Of a DNA stretch of 49,595 nt, positions 25,133 to 34,735 are shown one piece after another. Origin of the DNA: Coprococcus sp. (GTDB lineage: Bacteria > Bacillota > Clostridia > Lachnospirales > Lachnospiraceae); contig JAAWDY010000011.1 in assembly GCA_022793995.1 (NCBI GenBank), positions 1 through 49,595 of the forward strand, written 5' to 3'. Position 1 is the stretch's first letter. Every line of letters begins with the position of its first letter. The translations under genes were made by a program, and so were the position numbers. A model generated the notes under the pieces. That model saw nothing but the letters and a program-made list of their open reading frames with translations. It was not told the DNA's origin and made no database searches.

Positions 25133-26689
25133 ATGGCAAAATCAATCATGATCCAGGGCACAATGTCAAACGTGGGGAAGAGCATCCTTGTAGGGGGGCT
25201 CTGCCGCGTCCTGCGGCAGGACGGAATACGCACAGCGCCCTTTAAGTCGCAGAATATGGCGCTTAACTCGTATATCACCGAGGAGGGGCTGGAGATGGGG
25301 CGCGCCCAGGTGATGCAGGCGGAGGCCGCAAAGATTACGCCCAGTGTGCTCATGAATCCGATCTTGTTGAAACCGACTACGGATACCGGTTCCCAGGTGA
25401 TTGTAAACGGGGAGGTGGTTTCCGTCATGTCGGCATCCGAGTATTTTCGGAGAAAAAAGGAGTATATCCCCGTCATACTGGACGCGTACAGAAGACTGGA
25501 AGAATCCTACGACGTGATCGTGATCGAGGGGGCCGGAAGCCCGGCGGAGATCAACTTAAAGCAGAATGATATTGTGAATATGGGGCTGGCAAATATGGTG
25601 GACGCCCCGGTCCTTCTTGCCGGAGATATCGACAGGGGAGGCGTGTTCGCCCAAGTCGTAGGGACGATCCTACTATTGGAAGAGCAGGAAAGGGCGCGGA
25701 TCAAAGGAACGATCATCAATAAGTTCCGCGGAGATAAGAAAATATTAGAGCCTGGTATTCGGATGCTGGAAGAGCGGACAGGGATCCCGGTGTACGGCGT
25801 AGTGCCGTACGTGGAACTGGATATCGACGAGGAGGACAGCCTGACGGAACGGTTCATGAAGAAAAATACGGCGGGACTTATCGATATTGCGGTGATTCGT
25901 TTCCCCCGGATATCGAATTTTACGGATTTCGCCCCGCTGGAGTACAGGCCGGAAGTATCCCTGCGCTATGTGTCATCAGCGGCAGATTTTGGGGAGCCGG
26001 ACGCGGTCTTGCTTCCCGGAAGCAAGAATACCATGGAGGATCTGCTGTGGATGAGACAGAGCGGGCTGGAGGTAAAGGTACGCCGTCATGCAGGAAGAGG
26101 GAAGATGGTGTTCGGAATCTGCGGCGGGTATCAGATGCTTGGAAAGGAGATCCGCGACCCGGAAGGAGTGGAGAGAGGCGGAAGCATCAAGGGGATGTCC
26201 CTGCTGCCCATCTCTACGGTGTTCCGGGCGGGGAAGACCCGCAGAAGGGTGGCAGGCAGGTTCGGAAGGCTCACAAAAACCGACGGGATATGGGAAAAAT
26301 TCAGCGGTCTTGCAATCGAAGGATATGAGATCCATATGGGAGAGACGTGCCTTCCGGAGGGAAAAGGAGGCATGCTTACCGTCTGGGAAGAAGAATTTGG
26401 TAAGACAGGGGCGAAGAACGAGAAGAGATATCAAGACGGATTTTTCAGCGGAAACGTGTGCGGATGCTATATACACGGGATTTTTGATAAGGCCGAAACA
26501 GCAAAGGCTCTGGTGGATACGCTTTTGGAAGAAAAAGGATATGCAAAAACCACGGGAGCCGACGTGGATTACCAGCAGTACAAGGAGCAGCAGTACGACC
26601 GGCTCGCGGATGTAATACGGGAAAACCTGGACATGAAAGCAGTATACGAAGTGATCGAGAAAGGAGCGAAAGCGCCATGTGTTCTGTGA
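25133..26689 (+). CDS. cbiP: Adenosylcobyric acid synthase CbiP
   Basis: Protein of 518 residues, the usual size. It amidates side chains b, d, e and g. The N-terminal ATPase starts [20 protein letters not shown] and contains [14 protein letters not shown] and [13 protein letters not shown]. The C-terminal amidotransferase carries Cys in [15 protein letters not shown] and His in GCYIHGIFD. It follows cobD after a 66-bp gap holding an AAGGATAGGCGG ribosome site and no visible terminator, and overlaps hemC by 13 bp. Confidence 0.95.
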   Translation: MAKSIMIQGTMSNVGKSILVGGLCRVLRQDGIRTAPFKSQNMALNSYITEEGLEMGRAQVMQAEAAKITPSVLMNPILLKPTTDTGSQVIVNGEVVSVMSASEYFRRKKEYIPVILDAYRRLEESYDVIVIEGAGSPAEINLKQNDIVNMGLANMVDAPVLLAGDIDRGGVFAQVVGTILLLEEQERARIKGTIINKFRGDKKILEPGIRMLEERTGIPVYGVVPYVELDIDEEDSLTERFMKKNTAGLIDIAVIRFPRISNFTDFAPLEYRPEVSLRYVSSAADFGEPDAVLLPGSKNTMEDLLWMRQSGLEVKVRRHAGRGKMVFGICGGYQMLGKEIRDPEGVERGGSIKGMSLLPISTVFRAGKTRRRVAGRFGRLTKTDGIWEKFSGLAIEGYEIHMGETCLPEGKGGMLTVWEEEFGKTGAKNEKRYQDGFFSGNVCGCYIHGIFDKAETAKALVDTLLEEKGYAKTTGADVDYQQYKEQQYDRLADVIRENLDMKAVYEVIEKGAKAPCVL

Positions 26690-27564
26690 TACGGATCGGA
26701 AGCAGGGAAAGCCGCCTGGCTGTAGTCCAGGCAGAAATCGTAAAAAATAAAATACAAGAAATCGCTCCCCAGACGGAAGTAGAGATCGTCACCATGAAGA
26801 CCACAGGGGATCAGATATTGGATCAAAGTCTGGAAAAGATTGGGGGGAAAGGTCTGTTCGTGAAAGAGCTGGATCTGGCGCTTGGGGAAGGCAGGATTGA
26901 CCTGGCGGTCCACAGCCTGAAGGATATGCCGGCGGAAATCCCCAAAGAACTTCCCATCCTTGCTTACATAAAGAGGGAGGAGCCGAGGGACGTGCTGGTA
27001 TATCGTCCGGGAGAGACGTCGGTCCCAGAAGAAGGGGTGATCGGCACATCCAGCAGACGGCGCATGGTGCAGCTTGCCAAATTGTATCCCGGGCGACGTT
27101 TTGCCGGAATCCGGGGAAATGTGCAGACCCGTCTTGCCAAGCTGGAAAAGGAAGGTTATGACGCCACGGTACTTGCCGCGGCAGGGCTTGCCCGGCTCGG
27201 GATGCGGCAGATCATCGGGCGGTATTTTTCAGTGGACGAAATGATTCCCGCGGCCGGACAAGGCGTTCTGGCAGTACAGGGAAGAGAAGGAGAGGAGTTT
27301 CCATGGGCTGAAAGGATCGACGATCCAGATACCCGGGCTACGTCCCTGGCGGAGCGGCAGTTCACAGCGGAATTGGGAGGAGACTGTACGTCTCCGGCGG
27401 CGGCCTTCGCAGAGGTCAGGAAAGAGGAAATAAGGCTTACCGGGCTGTTCTTTCGGGAATTGGACGGCAGCAGTTTTGTGGAAAGTATCTGCGGGGAAAA
27501 ACAAAAGGCACGGCAGATAGGAGAACTTCTCGCGCGCAGGATGAAAAAGATCTACGGCAGTTAA
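26677..27564 (+). CDS. hemC: Hydroxymethylbilane synthase HemC
   Basis: Protein of 295 residues. It polymerises four porphobilinogen units to hydroxymethylbilane. Visible: [19 protein letters not shown] start, [52 protein letters not shown] and [20 protein letters not shown]. The dipyrromethane-anchoring Cys is in [11 protein letters not shown], slightly different from the common GGCQVP. It supplies tetrapyrrole for the corrin ring. hemB, which makes its substrate, is not in the window. Confidence 0.95.
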   Translation: MCSVIRIGSRESRLAVVQAEIVKNKIQEIAPQTEVEIVTMKTTGDQILDQSLEKIGGKGLFVKELDLALGEGRIDLAVHSLKDMPAEIPKELPILAYIKREEPRDVLVYRPGETSVPEEGVIGTSSRRRMVQLAKLYPGRRFAGIRGNVQTRLAKLEKEGYDATVLAAAGLARLGMRQIIGRYFSVDEMIPAAGQGVLAVQGREGEEFPWAERIDDPDTRATSLAERQFTAELGGDCTSPAAAFAEVRKEEIRLTGLFFRELDGSSFVESICGEKQKARQIGELLARRMKKIYGS

Positions 27565-27594
27565 AAATCAGATTTCCGAAGAGGTGAAAGATCG

Positions 27595-29136
27595 GTGGAA
27601 CATAGAGGAAAAGTGTGGATCGCAGGAGCTGGATGCGGGGACGCGGGGCTTCTTGCGGTAAAGACAAAAGAAATGATAGAACAGGCGGAGGTTATCGTAT
27701 ACGACGCACTAGTCAGCGTGGAAGTCTTAAGCCAGATCCCGGCAGACAAAGAAATGATCTACGTGGGAAAACGGATGGATCACCATCCGGTTCCCCAAAA
27801 GGAGATCAACGAGATTCTCGTGAGAAAGGCCAAGGGAGGGAAAAAGGTACTCCGGCTCAAAGGAGGCGACCCCTTTATTTTCGGGCGGGGCGGCGAGGAG
27901 GCTGAGGCGCTGAAAGAGGCGGGAGTACCGTTTGAGGTTATTCCTGGGATCACCTCGGTATCGGCTGTGCCCGCGTATGCGGGGATCCCGCTTACGCACA
28001 GGGATTATGTCTCCTCCTTCCATGTAGTTACAGGGCATCCCAGCAGAGACGGAATGAGTAGGATCGACTTTCATGCCCTGGTACGCCAGGGAGGGACGCT
28101 GGTGTTTCTGATGGGACGGACCGCTCTGGGAGACATCTGCCGGGGACTGATTGAGGCAGGGATGGATCCGGAGACGCCCGCTGCCATTGTGGAGAGAGGA
28201 ACCCAGGCACGGCAGAGAAGCGTGGTATCTACCGTGGCGGAGCTGGAAAAGAAGGCCAAGGAAGCCAAGGTTGGCACGCCTTCTTTGATTCTTGTAGGAG
28301 AGGTCTGCAGGATGTCAAAATGCCTGGGATGGAAAGAGGAGCGTACCTTGGATGGGAAACAGGTCATTGTCACCCGGCCGAAAGAAAGAGGCGGATCCCT
28401 TGCCGCACTGCTCCGGAGCGAGGGCGCGCAGGTCATCGAGTTTCCTTCCATACGGATCAAGGAGATCGAACCCAATAAAGCGCTGGAAGAAGCCGTAGAA
28501 CAGCTGGGAAAGCGTCCGCCCGAGGAGTGGCTTGTCTTTACAAGCGCGATCGGAGCGGAGGTATTCTTTGGCTGGCTTAAGAAGAAGGAACTTGATGTAA
28601 GGGATCTCTTTCGCAGGCCAGCCCGGATCCGTATCGCGGCGATCGGAAAAGGGACGGCGGAAAAATTACTGCAATATGGAATATTTGCTGACCTGGTGCC
28701 AAAAGTCTACTGCGCCGCAGAGCTTGGGAAAGCTCTGGCGAAGCGGGCGCAGGAAGGAAGCCATGTGACGGTCGTGAGAGCGAAAGACGGCTCAAAGGAA
28801 TTGCTTCCCCCGCTGGAGAAAAAAGGGATTCCGGTGGAGGATATCCCGCTCTATGAGACTGTATACCAGGATGACGGTCCTCTCTCCCACCATGTAAGGG
28901 AACTTCTGGAACAGGCAGAAATTGACGCGGTTCTCTTTACGAGCGGTTCCACTGTGCGGGGATTTGTCCGTGCGGCAGGAGAAGAAGCAGTCAGGGGGAT
29001 CTGCGCGGTCTGTATCGGAACGCAGACCGCACAGGAGGCGGAAAAATATGGAATGCACCCAGTCGTCTCACCGGAGGCGTCCATCGCTTCGCTTGCGGAA
29101 ACGGTGATAAAGGAACTGAGACACGGAGGGAAATGA
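27595..29136 (+). CDS. cobA/hemD: Fused uroporphyrinogen-III C-methyltransferase / uroporphyrinogen-III synthase (CobA-HemD)
   Basis: Protein of 513 residues. Residues 1-245 are SUMT: VWIAGAGCGDAGLLAVKTKE, YVGKRMDHHPVPQKEIN, VLRLKGGDPFIFGRGGEE and the LTHRDYVSSFHVVTGH segment. Residues 255-513 are the two-lobed HemD fold (QVIVTRPKERGGSLAALLRS, VLFTSGSTVRGF). It cyclises hydroxymethylbilane and methylates C2 and C7 to precorrin-2. Start is GTG 27595 after GAGGTG. Such fusions are usual in Clostridia. Its stop overlaps the start of the ABC permease gene. Confidence 0.94.
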   Translation: MEHRGKVWIAGAGCGDAGLLAVKTKEMIEQAEVIVYDALVSVEVLSQIPADKEMIYVGKRMDHHPVPQKEINEILVRKAKGGKKVLRLKGGDPFIFGRGGEEAEALKEAGVPFEVIPGITSVSAVPAYAGIPLTHRDYVSSFHVVTGHPSRDGMSRIDFHALVRQGGTLVFLMGRTALGDICRGLIEAGMDPETPAAIVERGTQARQRSVVSTVAELEKKAKEAKVGTPSLILVGEVCRMSKCLGWKEERTLDGKQVIVTRPKERGGSLAALLRSEGAQVIEFPSIRIKEIEPNKALEEAVEQLGKRPPEEWLVFTSAIGAEVFFGWLKKKELDVRDLFRRPARIRIAAIGKGTAEKLLQYGIFADLVPKVYCAAELGKALAKRAQEGSHVTVVRAKDGSKELLPPLEKKGIPVEDIPLYETVYQDDGPLSHHVRELLEQAEIDAVLFTSGSTVRGFVRAAGEEAVRGICAVCIGTQTAQEAEKYGMHPVVSPEASIASLAETVIKELRHGGK

Positions 29137-30092
29137 TGGGCGGATATCTGGTAAAACGGATACTGATGGGGGCGGCGTCCCTCTTTATACTGGTTACGGC
29201 CGCATTTTTCCTAACCCGTATGATGCCGGGAAGCCCTTTTTTGGACGGTGCGGTATCTGGGGAACTTCTGGATGCCATGGAAGCGGAGTATGGACTTGAC
29301 GAGCCGGTGTGGAGACAGTATCAGATCTACATTTCCAATCTTCTACACGGAGATCTGGGGATTTCTTTTAAGAAGCAAGGCGTAGAAGTGAGGGACGTGA
29401 TTGGAAGGGCGTTTCCCTGCACCATGGCACTGGGAGCGCTTTCCGTCCTTGTGGCTGCCGTCTGCGGCGCGGGCCTTGGAATCTGGCATGCATTGTCGCA
29501 AAAACGGTTGATCCGTGGGACATTGTTCTTAGGAGCGGCTTTGGGGAGCGCGGTTCCTAATTTTGTCGTTGCGCTCTTTCTATTGTCATTGTTTGGGGTA
29601 AAGCTTGGCTGGTTTCCGGCAGCAGGGCTTTTAACTCCGGCACATTATGTTCTACCGGTGATATCCTTATCCCTTTACCCTGCTTCGGTGGTGGCAAGAA
29701 TGATGAGCCAAAGATGTTCCGAGGAGGCAGGGCGGGAATATGTAGCCATGTTGAAAGCAAAAGGGCTGAAACCAGGTCGGATCATCTGCTTCCATGTGCT
29801 CCGGCATGCCGGGATCCCGATTCTCAATTACCTGGGGCCGGCATCCGCTTTCCTTCTGACAGGAAGTTTTGTGGTGGAAACAATCTTTACGATACCGGGC
29901 CTGGGAAGAGAGTTTGTTACCTCCATCACGAATCGGGATTATACTCTGATCTTGGGGCTTACGGTATTTATGGGAAGCGTGGTGATCCTGATGAATCTTG
30001 TCACGGACCTGCTCTTAGGATGTCTGGATCCCCAAGTACGGAAATCCAGAATAAAAGAAAAAGGCGGAAGGAATGAATACAAGGATGAGTGA
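29133..30092 (+). CDS. ABC importer permease, OppB/DppB/NikB type
   Basis: Protein of 319 residues with six predicted membrane helices. Its start is LVKRILMGAASLFILVTAAF, and RMMPGSPF is the usual DppB PGDP-type region. The EAA coupling loop is near residue 200 (SEEAGREYVAMLKAKGL), and TIFTIPGLGREFVTSITNRD closes the family signature. It overlaps the cobA/hemD stop, so translation is coupled to corrin synthesis. This family imports peptides, nickel, heme or aminolevulinate; the substrate here is unknown. Confidence 0.88.
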   Translation: MMGGYLVKRILMGAASLFILVTAAFFLTRMMPGSPFLDGAVSGELLDAMEAEYGLDEPVWRQYQIYISNLLHGDLGISFKKQGVEVRDVIGRAFPCTMALGALSVLVAAVCGAGLGIWHALSQKRLIRGTLFLGAALGSAVPNFVVALFLLSLFGVKLGWFPAAGLLTPAHYVLPVISLSLYPASVVARMMSQRCSEEAGREYVAMLKAKGLKPGRIICFHVLRHAGIPILNYLGPASAFLLTGSFVVETIFTIPGLGREFVTSITNRDYTLILGLTVFMGSVVILMNLVTDLLLGCLDPQVRKSRIKEKGGRNEYKDE

Positions 30093-30915
30093 AAACGGGA
30101 GAAAGGGAAGGGGCGTCTTCTTCCTGGCAGCGGGTGGAAGTATTCTGGTTTTATTTTTGCTGTTGGCAGTCCTGGTTCCGTATTTATCGCCTTATCAGGC
30201 GACGGCGCAGGATGTATCTGTTCAGAACAGAGGATGTTCGATGGAGCATCTGTTTGGAACCGATAAGTTCGGCAGAGATCTTTTTACACGGGTCTGGTAT
30301 GGAACCAGGATTAGCTTGGCGGTGGGGATTTTGAGCACCGCGATCAATACGCTGATCGGTATCCTTTACGGCGGGATATCAGGATACGCGGGCAGCAGGA
30401 CGGACAGTGTCATGATGCGCCTGGCGGATATCATAGACGCAGTCCCTTCCCTTCTTTATATTATTTTGATCGTACTCGTGATGGGGGCGGGAATCCGAAG
30501 CATTGTTCTTGGAATCTGTGTTTCAGGGTGGACACGGATGGCAAGGCTTATAAGAGGGGAGATTCTGCGCCTTAGAAATGCGGAATACATCCAGGCGGCG
30601 CATCTTGCAGGAGCGGGAGCCCTTCGGATCCTGCAAAAACAGATGCTCCCCAATATGGCGGGACTTATCATCGTAAATATGGTCTCCCAGGTTCCAGAGG
30701 CTATCTTTAAAGAGGCGTTTCTTAGTTTTGTGGGGGTGGGGATCGCCGCGCCCCAGGCAAGCCTTGGGACGCTGATTCAGGATGCCAGAAGCCAGATGAT
30801 GCTATACCCTGGACAGATGATGTTCCCAGTTCTGGCGCTCTGCCTTCTGATTTTAGCGCTGGATCTGGCAGGAACGGGGCTTCGTCAATGCTTTGTGAAA
30901 CACATTGCTGAATAG
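30073..30915 (+). CDS. ABC importer permease, OppC/DppC/NikC type
   Basis: Protein of 280 residues with an N-terminal OppC region followed by the permease domain: GTDKFGRDLFTRVWYGTRIS (about 57-76) is the DppC/NikC signature, and the EAA loop is at RNAEYIQAAHLAGAGALRIL. It partners the preceding permease. The start overlaps the upstream gene by 20 bp; ATG 30085 is an alternative start. Confidence 0.88.
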   Translation: MNTRMSENGRKGRGVFFLAAGGSILVLFLLLAVLVPYLSPYQATAQDVSVQNRGCSMEHLFGTDKFGRDLFTRVWYGTRISLAVGILSTAINTLIGILYGGISGYAGSRTDSVMMRLADIIDAVPSLLYIILIVLVMGAGIRSIVLGICVSGWTRMARLIRGEILRLRNAEYIQAAHLAGAGALRILQKQMLPNMAGLIIVNMVSQVPEAIFKEAFLSFVGVGIAAPQASLGTLIQDARSQMMLYPGQMMFPVLALCLLILALDLAGTGLRQCFVKHIAE

Positions 30916-30927
30916 AAAGGATTTCTG

Positions 30928-32505
30928 ATGGCATTACTGCAAGTGGAAGATTTAAGCATACAATTTCATACACGCGGCCGGACGGTACATGCGGTAGAAC
31001 ATCTGTCGTTTTGCGTGGAGGAGTCGGAGATCGTAGGGATTCTCGGAGAGTCCGGGTCGGGAAAAACGACGGCGATGCTGGCCGTCATAGGGCTTCTTCC
31101 GCGGCAGGCGCAGGTGACGGGCGGAACGGTCCTTTTTCAGGGGATGGATATCACGCCGCCGCCAGACGGACGCCAAAGAAAAGGCGGATATGAAAAAAGG
31201 ATGCAGACGGTCAGGGGAAGCGGGATTTCCATGATTTTCCAGGATCCATCCGTTTACCTGGACGATATGATGACAATAGGCAGACAGATCACAGAGACCA
31301 TTCGATCGCATGAGAAATGCAGCCAAAAGGAAGCGGATAAGAGAGCGGGAGAGCTTCTGTATCAGATGGGGATCACGGACCCGAAGCAGAGGATGAGGCA
31401 GTATCCCTATGAACTTTCGGGCGGGATATGTCAGAGGGCGGCTCTTGCTATAGCGCTTGCCTGCCGTCCAAGGCTTCTGATTGCGGACGAGCCGACCACA
31501 GCCCTGGATACGACGATGCGGCGGCAGATCTTGGAACTGCTGAAAAGGATTGGAAGGGAGACGGGGACGGCGATCCTTGCCGCAAGCCATGACCTGGGGG
31601 TCATATCTGCCCTCTGCCGTCGTGTACTGGTGGTAAAGTCTGGACAGCTTATGGAAACGGGAACAACGGAGGAAATATTTTTAAACTCGTGTAACGCCCA
31701 TACCCGGACACTTTTAAGCAGGGTACGAGAGGGAGGGGACGGAACGGAAGGAAGCGGCTCTACCGACGTCCTTCTTTCCCTGCAGAATGTGAGCAGGAGA
31801 TATGAAGTAAAGGAGGAGGCGGTGGAGGACGTCTCTTTGGAAATTCACAGAGGAGAAAGTTATGCTCTGGTCGGAGAAAGTGGATGCGGGAAGACGACGG
31901 TGGCGAGGCTTATCGCTGGGCTCCTTGAACCGGGAAGCGGCGAAATACGTTATAACGGGGACAGAATCATACCGCTCGGGGAAAGGCGCAGGAAGGACGT
32001 CCGGATTCAGATGGTTTTCCAAAACCCGGCGGCAGCCCTAAACCCGGCTCTTACAGCAGGGGAAATGCTGGAGGAAACGCTTCTTTCGGCAAAACAGGGG
32101 AAAAAGGGAGCCTGCACAGAGGAGATCAAAAGGGTCCTGGAGCAGACAGGGCTTTCGACATCGGAGCTGCCCAAGTATCCTTATGAATTTTCCGGCGGGC
32201 AGAGACAACGTCTGGCGCTGGCAAGGGCCTTGATCCTAAACCCGGAATTTCTCATATGCGATGAACCGGTGGCTTCACTGGATGTGTCTGCGAAAAAGCA
32301 GATCTTAGATCTTCTGGCAAAAATCCAAAAAGACAGGAATCTTTCGATCTTGTTTATTTCACATGACCTGGGGGCTGTCAGGAAGCTATGCCAAAGGATC
32401 GGCGTCATGTACCGGGGAAGGATCGTGGAGACGGGTTCTGTCAGGGAAGTGTGCGCCGCGCCGTGTCATCCCTACACAAAACTCCTTTTAGAGTCTGAGA
32501 TATGA
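30928..32505 (+). CDS. Fused double ATPase of an Opp/Nik-type ABC importer
   Basis: Protein of 525 residues joining DppD-like and DppF-like domains. Domain 1 (1-260): GESGSGKTTAML, signature LSGGICQRAALAIALACRP, Walker B LLIADEPTTALD. Domain 2 (about 280-525): GESGCGKTTVARLIAGLLEP, FSGGQRQRLALARAL, FLICDEPVASLD. Both sites look catalytically complete. The first signature has Ile-Cys where Gln/Met-Arg is usual, a small deviation. The fusion replaces the separate OppD and OppF subunits and assembles with the two preceding permeases. Confidence 0.9.
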   Translation: MALLQVEDLSIQFHTRGRTVHAVEHLSFCVEESEIVGILGESGSGKTTAMLAVIGLLPRQAQVTGGTVLFQGMDITPPPDGRQRKGGYEKRMQTVRGSGISMIFQDPSVYLDDMMTIGRQITETIRSHEKCSQKEADKRAGELLYQMGITDPKQRMRQYPYELSGGICQRAALAIALACRPRLLIADEPTTALDTTMRRQILELLKRIGRETGTAILAASHDLGVISALCRRVLVVKSGQLMETGTTEEIFLNSCNAHTRTLLSRVREGGDGTEGSGSTDVLLSLQNVSRRYEVKEEAVEDVSLEIHRGESYALVGESGCGKTTVARLIAGLLEPGSGEIRYNGDRIIPLGERRRKDVRIQMVFQNPAAALNPALTAGEMLEETLLSAKQGKKGACTEEIKRVLEQTGLSTSELPKYPYEFSGGQRQRLALARALILNPEFLICDEPVASLDVSAKKQILDLLAKIQKDRNLSILFISHDLGAVRKLCQRIGVMYRGRIVETGSVREVCAAPCHPYTKLLLESEI

Positions 32506-32546
32506 AGGACCGAAAGATGAAGGAATAGAAAACGGGAGGATTACCA

Positions 32547-34163
32547 ATGAAAAAATATGCGAACGCCATCATTGCGATACTTTTCTGCCTCTTTCCGGCA
32601 TTCGCAGGATGCGGCGGGAACATTTCAGGGAACAGAGGCGATGGAAAGACGATCGTGATCGCGGTAAACAGTGAGACAGGCTCGCTAGACCCGGCAGGCA
32701 TGATCGCGCTCACGTATCTATCCTATTCGGTTACAGCCCTGGATGAGCTGCTGACTTTTGACGAGTACGGAGAGATTGAATACCGCGCCGCCACGTCCTA
32801 CGAGGTCAACGACGATAGGACTGTCTGGACCTTCCATCTGCGCGAAGGAGCACGGTGGTCGGATGGAACTTTGGTGACTGCGGAGGATTTCTTGAATACC
32901 ATCCAGCGGGCGCTTGATCCGGCGAGCAAAAGCGGGTACGCGAATTATCTGTTCCCTATTAAAAACGCGGAGGCGATCTATGAGGGCAGAGCGGATATTG
33001 AAAACCTTGGGGTGGAGATACCGGACGATCATACGCTCATCTTTTATCTGGAAGAACCGTGTGTGTATTTTCTGGACCTGCTCCGTCTTCCGGTATATAC
33101 GCCGTCCTGCCGCAAGTATGCGGATGCGGTAGGGAGCGGTTGGGATAAGGATCCGGATACTAGTGCGGCGAACGGGCCGTTCTGTCTGGCGGAGTATGTA
33201 CCGGAGCAGTATTTTACATTAAAGAAGAATGAACACTATTGGAATGCGGACGCGGTCCACCTGGATACGATCATGTATCGTTTTTTTGCCGACCAGCAGT
33301 CCATGGCAAGCGCATACGAGGCGGGCGAGGTGGATGTGGCTCTCTCTTTACCGTCTCCTGTGATGAAGCTTTACGAAGGGAAAGAAGATCTTCAGGTCAC
33401 AGAACAGATTGCAACGAGATATATTTATCCGAATTTAAACGTAAGTCCGCTGGACGACGTGCGCGTCAGGAAGGCGCTGAGCCTGGCAGTCGATAGGGAA
33501 GAACTCTGCTCCATCGTCGGGGAGGATACGGAACCCACGGTGAACCTGGTGGCAAAATATATGAAGGAAAAGACAGGCGGGCAGACGTTTGCCGCCCAGG
33601 GCGGAATATTGTTTGAGGAGGATAGAGCCTATGCAAAGGAGCTGCTCGCCGAGGCGGGATATCCGGACGGGAAAGGATTTCCTGTGCTCACATATCAGTA
33701 TCCGTCCCTGGAAATGGATTCGGATACAGCGCAGGTGTTAAAAGAACAGTGGAAACGCAGCCTGAATATCGATATCGAATTAAAGGCGCAGGAACTGCAG
33801 GTCAATTATGCAGACCGGCATGCCGGAAATTTTGAACTGTGCCGTATGAATTGGACGGCGGATTTCAGTGATCCGTATACGTACCTGTCCTTGCTTGAAT
33901 CCAACAGCACCTACAACTGCAGCGGGGTAAACGACGCAGACTACGATGCTTTGGTGCGCTCGTCCAGCCTGGAGATGGACCCGGTCAAAAGGAGCGCGCT
34001 TCTGCATGAGGCGGAGCGCCTGGCTGTGGGGGAACAGTTTTATGTGATTCCACTGTTTTCTATGAAAAGCTGCAACCTGATTCGTCCCGGGATCACAGGA
34101 ATCACACAGAACGCTGCCACCGGAGCGCTGGAATACCGCTATGCGGATCGGGAGCAAAAATAG
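32547..34163 (+). CDS. Extracellular solute-binding lipoprotein, family 5 (OppA/DppA/NikA)
   Basis: Protein of 538 residues with a lipoprotein signal (FPAFAGCGG, Cys about residue 20) and the family-5 fold: ETGSLDPAG start, TWTFHLREGARWSDG-like VWTFHLREGARWSDG with TAEDFLNTIQRALDP, then the DDVRVRKALSLAVDRE segment (about 305-320). It feeds the Opp-type importer encoded just upstream. The family includes peptide, nickel-chelate, heme and aminolevulinate binders. The operon context suggests a cobalt complex, a nickel/cobalt-histidine type chelate or a tetrapyrrole precursor; the sequence alone does not decide. Confidence 0.88.
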   Translation: MKKYANAIIAILFCLFPAFAGCGGNISGNRGDGKTIVIAVNSETGSLDPAGMIALTYLSYSVTALDELLTFDEYGEIEYRAATSYEVNDDRTVWTFHLREGARWSDGTLVTAEDFLNTIQRALDPASKSGYANYLFPIKNAEAIYEGRADIENLGVEIPDDHTLIFYLEEPCVYFLDLLRLPVYTPSCRKYADAVGSGWDKDPDTSAANGPFCLAEYVPEQYFTLKKNEHYWNADAVHLDTIMYRFFADQQSMASAYEAGEVDVALSLPSPVMKLYEGKEDLQVTEQIATRYIYPNLNVSPLDDVRVRKALSLAVDREELCSIVGEDTEPTVNLVAKYMKEKTGGQTFAAQGGILFEEDRAYAKELLAEAGYPDGKGFPVLTYQYPSLEMDSDTAQVLKEQWKRSLNIDIELKAQELQVNYADRHAGNFELCRMNWTADFSDPYTYLSLLESNSTYNCSGVNDADYDALVRSSSLEMDPVKRSALLHEAERLAVGEQFYVIPLFSMKSCNLIRPGITGITQNAATGALEYRYADREQK

Positions 34164-34192
34164 AGAATCGGAAAGAAAAAGAGGGAAAGAAC

Positions 34193-34735
34193 ATGTTTCA
34201 TTTGGTAACAGGGGGGAGCGGAAGCGGAAAGTCTGAATATGCTGAAAACCTTATAGAAGGATGGAAGACGAAAGGGACGGACGGGCGTAAATACTACATT
34301 GCGACGATGATGCCTTTCGGAAAAGAGACGCAGGCAAAGATCGCGCGCCATAGACAGATGCGCGCTGGAAAAGGATTTCAGACCTTGGAATGTTATACCG
34401 GGCTTCCTAAAATAGCGCGGGAATTACCGAAGGATCATAATGCTCTGGCACTTTTGGAGTGTATGTCCAACCTGGCGGCGAACGAGCTGTACCAGGAGGA
34501 GGGGGCAGGAAATGGGACGGTCGAGTTTGTCATGGAAGGGATCCGCATATTGAGAGAGAAAAGTTCTCTTCTGGTAGCTGTCACCAACGAGGTGTTTTCG
34601 GAGAGCGCCGAAGATACGGAGGAAATGCAGCGATATAAGAAGGTACTAGGAGAGATCAACCGGCAGATGGCGGCAATGGCGGATCGTGTGACGGAAGTCG
34701 TATATGGTATCCCATTGGAGGTGAAGAGTAGGTGA
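34193..34735 (+). CDS. cobU: Adenosylcobinamide kinase / guanylyltransferase CobU
   Basis: Protein of 180 residues. CobU phosphorylates adenosylcobinamide and then transfers GMP to it. The P-loop is intact (LVTGGSGSGKSEYAENLI), as is KYYIATMMPFG and the nucleotide-transfer His region IARHRQMRAGKGFQTLEC, then ALLECMSNLAANEL. After VAVTNEV, however, the usual Gly-x-Gly-Ile-Val-Pro stretch is replaced by FSESAEDTEEMQRYKK. The following fused gene keeps that stretch but lacks the P-loop Ser/Thr, so the two may act together. Confidence 0.88.
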   Translation: MFHLVTGGSGSGKSEYAENLIEGWKTKGTDGRKYYIATMMPFGKETQAKIARHRQMRAGKGFQTLECYTGLPKIARELPKDHNALALLECMSNLAANELYQEEGAGNGTVEFVMEGIRILREKSSLLVAVTNEVFSESAEDTEEMQRYKKVLGEINRQMAAMADRVTEVVYGIPLEVKSR

